In this document: positions 5,941 to 9,233 of the stretch, in pieces
How the letters are laid out: the number at the start of each line of letters is the position of its first letter
How positions within the stretch are numbered: position 1 is the first letter of the stretch
From: Dehalococcoidia bacterium
GTDB taxonomy: Bacteria > Chloroflexota > Dehalococcoidia > E44-bin15 > DAOWNJ01
Assembly (NCBI GenBank): GCA_030642645.1
Contig: DAOWNJ010000028.1
Coordinates: forward strand, 1-9,233
Direction of reading: 5' to 3'
DNA: 9,233 nucleotides
Position numbers and translations under genes: made by a program
Notes under the pieces: generated by a model
The model's input: only the letters and a program-made list of their open reading frames with translations
Told to the model about the DNA's origin: nothing
Database searches by the model: none

Positions 5941-6176
5941 ATGAACTTCATGCGGACTTTCGGGGTCATAGCGCTAGTTGGTATAATAGTAAGCGGCGTG
6001 GGGAGTGCATTCGCCCAGGGTCCTCCAAAGAGCCCCCAGCTCTAGCTGGCTTTACACTCACAACCCGACAGGGAATCGAGGTGTCAGTTAGGGTTGATGA
6101 TGACACCAGATACAAAAGAAGGGGAAAACCCCGTATCAATTCTCGTCGTAGACTGCAAGAAAGTAGTTTCGATTAG
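5941..6176 (+). pseudogene. Secreted protein remnant: intact signal peptide, frameshift, DUF5666-like tail
   Basis: The ATG at 5941 has AGGAGG (5929-5934) six bases upstream. The first frame gives 34 residues and stops at TAG (6043-6045): a basic start, MNFMR, a hydrophobic core GVIALVGIIVSGVGS and a signal-peptidase I site AFA-Q at residues 24-27. A second frame through 6048 stays open to TAG at 6174-6176 and reads PPALAGFTLTTRQGIEVSV followed by RVDDDTRYK. This resembles the beta-rich repeats of DUF5666-type secreted proteins. A one- or two-base indel in the C-rich stretch around 6020-6040 would join the two frames. Even joined, the product would be only about 78 residues and ends in an Arg-rich tail unlike the domain, so the 3' part also appears lost. 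An intact 34-residue secreted peptide is the alternative reading. Confidence 0.6.
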
Positions 6177-6200
6177 ACTATATCTTCGTCAAGCCGAGGG

Positions 6201-6229
6201 GGCTGTCCGATAAATCGGACAGCCTTTTT
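6201..6229 (+). terminator. Intrinsic terminator downstream of the secreted-protein remnant
   Basis: GGCTGTCCGA (6201-6210) and TCGGACAGCC (6215-6224) form a perfect 10-bp stem with loop TAAA, followed by TTTTT (6225-6229). It ends any plus-strand transcript from the remnant and insulates the next gene. Its intactness suggests that the upstream transcription unit decayed recently. Confidence 0.93.
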
Positions 6230-6255
6230 CAAAATGTGTTAAAGGGAAGGTAGCT

Positions 6256-6283
6256 TTGCCTTTGTCAATGGCTGTGATAGTAT
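6256..6283 (+). promoter_or_regulatory. Candidate promoter of the UPF0282 gene
   Basis: TTGCCT (6256-6261) and TAGTAT (6278-6283) are separated by 16 bases, and TG at 6275-6276 makes an extended -10. Each hexamer matches four of six consensus bases. It lies between the terminator at 6201-6229 and the ATG at 6311, so a promoter is needed somewhere here. The implied leader is about 20 nt. Confidence 0.45.
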
Positions 6284-6310
6284 AGCTTTGAGGTTGAAGA
6301 GGGCCTGGCA

Positions 6311-7228
6311 ATGCAGATAGAGATACTTGGCGCTGAATCTTTAGGGGTTCGCAGCCTGTGCTGCGTAGTTAGGACGAGGGACCGCAGAGTGGTTGTTGAC
6401 CCCGGGGTTGCCCTGGGGTTTAGGCGACATGGCCTACCCCCACACCCGGTTCAGGTGGCGGCTTCTGAAAGAACCAGGAGACTTATCGAGGAGGCTCTAG
6501 AGGGTGCCACCGATATAGTGATCAGCCACTACCATGGCGATCATCACCTGGTTGATGCTAATCCTTACCAGCTTTCTTTGGAACGGGTAGCCAGGTTATG
6601 TATGCACCCCCGCTTATGGCTTAAAGGGACGAAAGACCTTTCATATAATCAGGCTCATCGAGCAAAGGCCCTGGCTGATAGATTAGGTCGGACTCTGTCA
6701 GTTGCTGAAGGAATGAGTGATGGGCCACTCGGTTTTTCCTCACCTGTCCCTCACGGGAGGAGGGATGGGCGCGGTGGCAGCGTGATGATGACCCGAATTG
6801 AAGATGAGGGAGAGGTTTTCGTCCATGCCTCGGACATCCAGATGCTTGATGATGAGGCAATTGAGAAGGTCCTTGCCTGGCAGCCAAGTGTAGTGCTTGC
6901 CTCTGGGCCACCTGTTTACTTGCCAGGTTTAACCTTTGAGGAGCAGGAAGGTGCCTTGCACAGGACTTTGCGGCTGGCCAGAAAGGTTGATACCCTGATT
7001 CTTGATCATCACCTGATGCGCTCCAAGAAAGGAGAGCAGTGGCTGGACCATGCCTCTTCACTTACAGGATATAAGGTTGTTTGTGCTGCTGACTTTATGG
7101 GGCGCCGCCGTAGTCTGCTCGAGGCCGAGCGAGTCCTTTGGTATAGGAAACTGCCGGTTCCTGAGGGTTGGCACGAGGCCTATGCTCGTGGTGAGGTTGA
7201 TATACTCTCTGAGGCTAGTCTTACATAA
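6311..7228 (+). CDS. UPF0282 family metallo-beta-lactamase-fold hydrolase
   Basis: This is a 305-residue predicted metal-dependent hydrolase whose substrate is unknown. The N-terminus has the family pattern ILGAESLGVRSLCC (5-18), then VVVDPGVALG (27-36) and RHGLPPHP (39-46). The metallo-beta-lactamase signature ISHYHGDHH lies at 71-79, so His73, His75, Asp77 and His78 are the expected metal ligands. Further likely ligands are His148 (PHG), Asp175 (HASDIQ) and His233/His234 (ILDHHL). Length and motifs fit a complete protein without a signal peptide, so it is cytoplasmic. UPF0282 is known mainly from archaea and some anaerobic bacteria, and members have been annotated as predicted nucleic-acid hydrolases without biochemical proof that I know of. 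The ATG at 6311 has AGAGGG seven bases upstream. The gene stands alone on its strand and converges with the DUF89 gene. Confidence 0.88.
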   Translation: MQIEILGAESLGVRSLCCVVRTRDRRVVVDPGVALGFRRHGLPPHPVQVAASERTRRLIEEALEGATDIVISHYHGDHHLVDANPYQLSLERVARLCMHPRLWLKGTKDLSYNQAHRAKALADRLGRTLSVAEGMSDGPLGFSSPVPHGRRDGRGGSVMMTRIEDEGEVFVHASDIQMLDDEAIEKVLAWQPSVVLASGPPVYLPGLTFEEQEGALHRTLRLARKVDTLILDHHLMRSKKGEQWLDHASSLTGYKVVCAADFMGRRRSLLEAERVLWYRKLPVPEGWHEAYARGEVDILSEASLT

Positions 7229-7230
7229 TG

Positions 7231-7250
7231 TATTCCGTAAGGGGAATTTA
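7231..7250 (+). terminator. Weak hairpin between the convergent UPF0282 and DUF89 genes
   Basis: ATTCC (7232-7236) and GGAAT (7243-7247) can form a 5-bp stem with a 6-nt loop followed by TTTA. This is a poor intrinsic terminator, but it is the only candidate in the short 48-base space after the UPF0282 stop. Confidence 0.25.
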
Positions 7251-7276
7251 AGGCAGCCAGAAAGGGTCTATAATTT

Positions 7277-8137
7277 TCATATGTGTTGTCTCTTGAGAAC
7301 GGCGTCGCCGACCTTTGTGCTCAGTAGCCTTGCTATAATCGGACACTTAACTCTTAGAAGAAAGAAGATGTTCTTTGCTTCATCATTTAATGACTCGTAA
7401 TTTCCCTGCCCCTTGGCAATTATAATATCAGCGGAGTGATAAAGCTGTAGCATTTGGGGAGAGCACTGAGAAAGAATAGTAGCTGGGGCATCGGAGCCAT
7501 TGGGAACTATTTTGGCTACCTTATCCATGCCGGTAGATATGGCATCATCTAGGGTGGCGTCGTTTATGATTGGTTTCTCTCTGACCACATAATGTATCTC
7601 GAAATCCTTAATCCGTTGAAGCTCTTCGATAAGCATCCTATCAAACACGATCTCGCCAGCATTATCCCCTAAATATAGAATGCGCGACGAGCTCTCAATG
7701 CTTCTTTTAAACTCCTCATAGTCATCAATGCCCAATGGAGATACCAAGGCCGATTCTGCGATAGAGACGGGATCGCCGTAGTTGGACTGTGGGGCTAGGT
7801 CTATAGAGTTTCCGGCAATAGCCAGCTTACAGGCTACGAGCAGCGGGTCATCGGAACTAGCTATGGCATCTTTAAAGTGGGGATAGAGAGACAGGGCCAA
7901 CTGGTTTGCCTGTTGCTTTGCTTCATAGCACGGGTCTCTATTGCCGGTAATATCGGCAACAATCCTGTAGACCTGTTGGGCAATCTCAGGAGGAGTGACA
8001 TTAAGCGGAAGCTTTGGTATCACGCCAGCTACAGAGTTCAGCACCCTCAGGTGAGTATCTTCGTCATCCGTCGCCATCCTTGCTGCCTCCAGGGCTTGCC
8101 TCAGGAAGCAAGGTATACAATCGAGATAAGCTTTCAA
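7277..8137 (-). CDS. DUF89 / ARMT1-like metal-dependent phosphatase family protein
   Basis: The DUF89 family contains metal-dependent phosphatases proposed to hydrolyse damaged or overflow phosphometabolites such as sugar phosphates. The substrate here cannot be told. From a TTG start the protein has 286 residues, beginning MKAYLDCIPCFLRQALEAAR. The Cys7-x2-Cys10 pair is typical of the stand-alone archaeal/bacterial subgroup. The core motifs are present: GDNAGEIVFD (157-166) with Asp158/Asn159 as expected metal ligands, PIINDATLDDA (189-199), and IIAKGQGNYESL (239-250). TTG at 8137 is chosen because GGAGG (8144-8148) lies six bases upstream and the family starts right at this point. A GTG at 8176 would add 13 unlike residues without a ribosome-binding site. 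The gene faces UPF0282 tail to tail and diverges from metF. Confidence 0.9.
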   Translation of the reverse strand: MKAYLDCIPCFLRQALEAARMATDDEDTHLRVLNSVAGVIPKLPLNVTPPEIAQQVYRIVADITGNRDPCYEAKQQANQLALSLYPHFKDAIASSDDPLLVACKLAIAGNSIDLAPQSNYGDPVSIAESALVSPLGIDDYEEFKRSIESSSRILYLGDNAGEIVFDRMLIEELQRIKDFEIHYVVREKPIINDATLDDAISTGMDKVAKIVPNGSDAPATILSQCSPQMLQLYHSADIIIAKGQGNYESLNDEAKNIFFLLRVKCPIIARLLSTKVGDAVLKRQHI

Positions 8138-8143
8138 CTTAAT

Positions 8144-8148
8144 CCTCC
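8144..8148 (-). promoter_or_regulatory. Shine-Dalgarno that decides the TTG start of the DUF89 gene
   Basis: GGAGG on the minus strand lies six bases before TTG (8135-8137). No such site precedes the upstream in-frame GTG at 8176. A TTG start often means modest translation. Confidence 0.75.
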
Positions 8149-8212
8149 AACTATCTCGGCTACCAGAGGGTATCACTCATATGATCCTATTCACAACCCC
8201 ATCCCGAGTATT

Positions 8213-8241
8213 ATTATACAATATTGGTTGTGCCAAGTCTT
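8213..8241 (-). promoter_or_regulatory. Candidate promoter of the DUF89 gene
   Basis: On the minus strand a perfect -10 TATAAT (8213-8218) has a weak -35 AAGACT (8236-8241, three of six, including the core GAC) at 17-base spacing. The leader would be about 70 nt. It lies in the only space available between this gene and divergent metF. Confidence 0.4.
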
Positions 8242-8254
8242 CCGATCCTGTTTC

Positions 8255-8283
8255 TTGACGACATATACCAGCCATGATAAGCT
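8255..8283 (+). promoter_or_regulatory. Candidate promoter of metF
   Basis: A good -35 TTGACG (8255-8260) is followed at 17 bases by TAAGCT (8278-8283), a weak -10 supported by an upstream TG (8275-8276). The leader would be about 20 nt. The 134-base space between the divergent genes shows no SAM, S-box or other riboswitch that I can recognise. Confidence 0.35.
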
Positions 8284-8311
8284 GTAATCCTGTGAAGAGG
8301 TTGCCCAGCGA

Positions 8312-9187
8312 ATGAAGATAAGTGACCTCATAATAAAGCAGCAAGGCAGAAGCTTCTCGGTTGAAATCTTCCCCCCCAGGAGCAAAAGGGCAGAGGACAG
8401 ATTGCTCCGCTCTCTTCAAGAACTGGAACCGCTAAACATTTCCTTCATATCGGTAACCAGCGGTGCCGGGGGTGGTGGCTCAAAGGATACAGCACATATA
8501 GTCAAACATATAAAAGATGAGACCCCTCTGCTGCCTATGCCACACCTGACCTGTATCGGTCAAAGTGAGGAGCAACTTCTGGCTATTCTAACAGACTACA
8601 GGGATAGCGGCATCGAAAACATCCTGGCTCTTAGAGGGGACCTGCCCATAGAGGGAACGCAACCTACCCCTCTAGAAGGTGAATATCGTTATGCCAGTGA
8701 CCTGATTCAACTTATAGCCTCCCTCAAAACTTACTGCATTGGGGTGGGGGTATACCCGGAAGGCCATCTCGAATCCCCCAACCTCGCAGTAGATATGTTG
8801 CACACAAAAGAGAAGATAGAGGCAGGGGCCGATTTTGCCATTACCCAGATGTTCTTTGAGAATCGCTTTTTCTATGATTTCGTGGAGAGGGCAGAGAAGG
8901 CAGGTATTGGTGTCCCGATCATCCCGGGGATTATGCCGGTTACAGATTTGGAGCGAACAAGTCGCTTGAGCCAACAATGCGGTGCCACTTTACCGGATTC
9001 TCTAGCTCGCCGCATGGCGGAAGCAAGCGCTTCCCCACAGGAGGCGAGTAAAATTGGCATGGAGTTCACCATAAACCAATGCGAGGAGCTATTAAGAAAT
9101 AACATCAGGTATCTCCACTTTTACAGTATGAACCGCCCTGATATAGTGGTCGAGATATTCGACCGACTCGGCCTAGAGAGGCTATGA
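8312..9187 (+). CDS. metF: 5,10-methylenetetrahydrofolate reductase
   Basis: MetF is an FAD enzyme that reduces 5,10-methylene-tetrahydrofolate to 5-methyl-tetrahydrofolate, for methionine synthesis or the methyl branch of the Wood-Ljungdahl pathway. The 291 residues form the single TIM-barrel catalytic domain of bacterial MetF, without the eukaryotic SAM-binding domain. Visible motifs are FSVEIFPPR (15-23) with the catalytic Glu18, ISVTSGAGG (46-54), NILALRGDLP (103-112) with Asp110 matching the flavin-proximal Asp of E. coli MetF, GVGVYPEGH (144-152), ITQMFF (177-182) and IPGIMPV (204-210). LHFYSMNR (268-275) closes the barrel. The ATG at 8312 has GAAGAGG 11 bases upstream, a slightly long spacing. 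The next frame begins 2 bases after the TGA, so an operon continues to the right. The window does not show whether the gene serves methionine synthesis or carbon fixation. Confidence 0.95.
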   Translation: MKISDLIIKQQGRSFSVEIFPPRSKRAEDRLLRSLQELEPLNISFISVTSGAGGGGSKDTAHIVKHIKDETPLLPMPHLTCIGQSEEQLLAILTDYRDSGIENILALRGDLPIEGTQPTPLEGEYRYASDLIQLIASLKTYCIGVGVYPEGHLESPNLAVDMLHTKEKIEAGADFAITQMFFENRFFYDFVERAEKAGIGVPIIPGIMPVTDLERTSRLSQQCGATLPDSLARRMAEASASPQEASKIGMEFTINQCEELLRNNIRYLHFYSMNRPDIVVEIFDRLGLERL

Positions 9188-9189
9188 GG

Positions 9190-9233
9190 ATGGAGGGAGA
9201 GGTGCAGCAGATAACAGGGAATGTGCGTAAGGA
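9190..9233 (+). CDS. Start of an unidentified gene downstream of metF, 3' end beyond window
   Basis: An open frame from ATG at 9190 (MEGEVQQITGNVRK) runs off the right edge. A GTG in the same frame at 9202 has GGAGG (9192-9196) five bases upstream, so it may be the true start. Only 14 codons are visible and no family can be named. The 2-base gap after metF suggests co-transcription. Confidence 0.35.
   Translation, partial: MEGEVQQITGNVRK

Noticed and set aside
6621..7061. 146-codon minus-strand frame inside the UPF0282 gene
   Set aside because: It is antisense to a complete family member, has unusual composition and no Shine-Dalgarno sequence.
8177..8311. SAM-type riboswitch upstream of metF
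   Set aside because: The leader is short and shows none of the S-box or other SAM-aptamer core sequences and no terminator.
1..9233. tRNA, rRNA, CRISPR array, insertion sequence or att site
   Set aside because: No cloverleaf with the GGTTCRA T-loop, no regularly spaced repeats, no transposase frame and no long direct or inverted flanking repeats were seen.

Overview
The window reads as bacterial chromosomal DNA of moderate GC, with housekeeping genes on both strands, consensus -35/-10 promoters, strong Shine-Dalgarno sites and a T-box leader. A tryptophan T-box, a UPF0282 metallohydrolase, an archaeal-type DUF89 protein and a GNAT/NDP-forming acyl-CoA synthetase fusion together suggest Chloroflexota, perhaps Dehalococcoidia. 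That assignment is inference from gene content only; no rRNA or marker gene is present.

Left block (1-2255, minus strand): start of a tryptophan operon. A consensus promoter (2227-2255) drives a roughly 320-nt T-box leader with a UGG (Trp) specifier, an antiterminator and a perfect intrinsic terminator. trpE follows, then trpG, which runs off the left edge. Uncharged tRNA-Trp should allow read-through of the terminator, and TrpE also carries the residues for tryptophan feedback inhibition.

Debris strip (about 2270-2965, plus strand): remnants of a GAF/HATPase sensor histidine kinase with internal deletions and a frame change, followed directly by the first ~50 codons of an ABC-transporter ATPase. 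They look like leftovers of a decayed kinase-plus-exporter locus.

Centre (2966-5813, minus strand): a large fusion of a GNAT acetyltransferase and an NDP-forming acyl-CoA synthetase, with its own near-perfect promoter. A TAA stop cuts the frame 28 codons before its natural end and removes the conserved ELDLNP segment of the ATP-grasp domain. The reading frame resumes intact after the stop, so this looks like a recent point nonsense mutation, a sequencing error or, less likely, read-through.

5680-6230: intergenic DNA with a secreted-protein remnant (signal peptide, frameshift, DUF5666-like stretch), closed by a perfect intrinsic terminator.

Right block (6278-9233): a UPF0282 metallo-beta-lactamase-fold protein (plus), convergent with a DUF89 damage-control phosphatase-like gene (minus, TTG start). 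That gene diverges from metF (plus), after which a new frame begins 2 nt downstream and runs off the right edge. No tRNA, rRNA, CRISPR array or insertion sequence was seen. I found no clear new multi-gene system. The most notable items are the severed acyl-CoA synthetase tail, the well-resolved Trp T-box and the chain of gene remnants between healthy genes.
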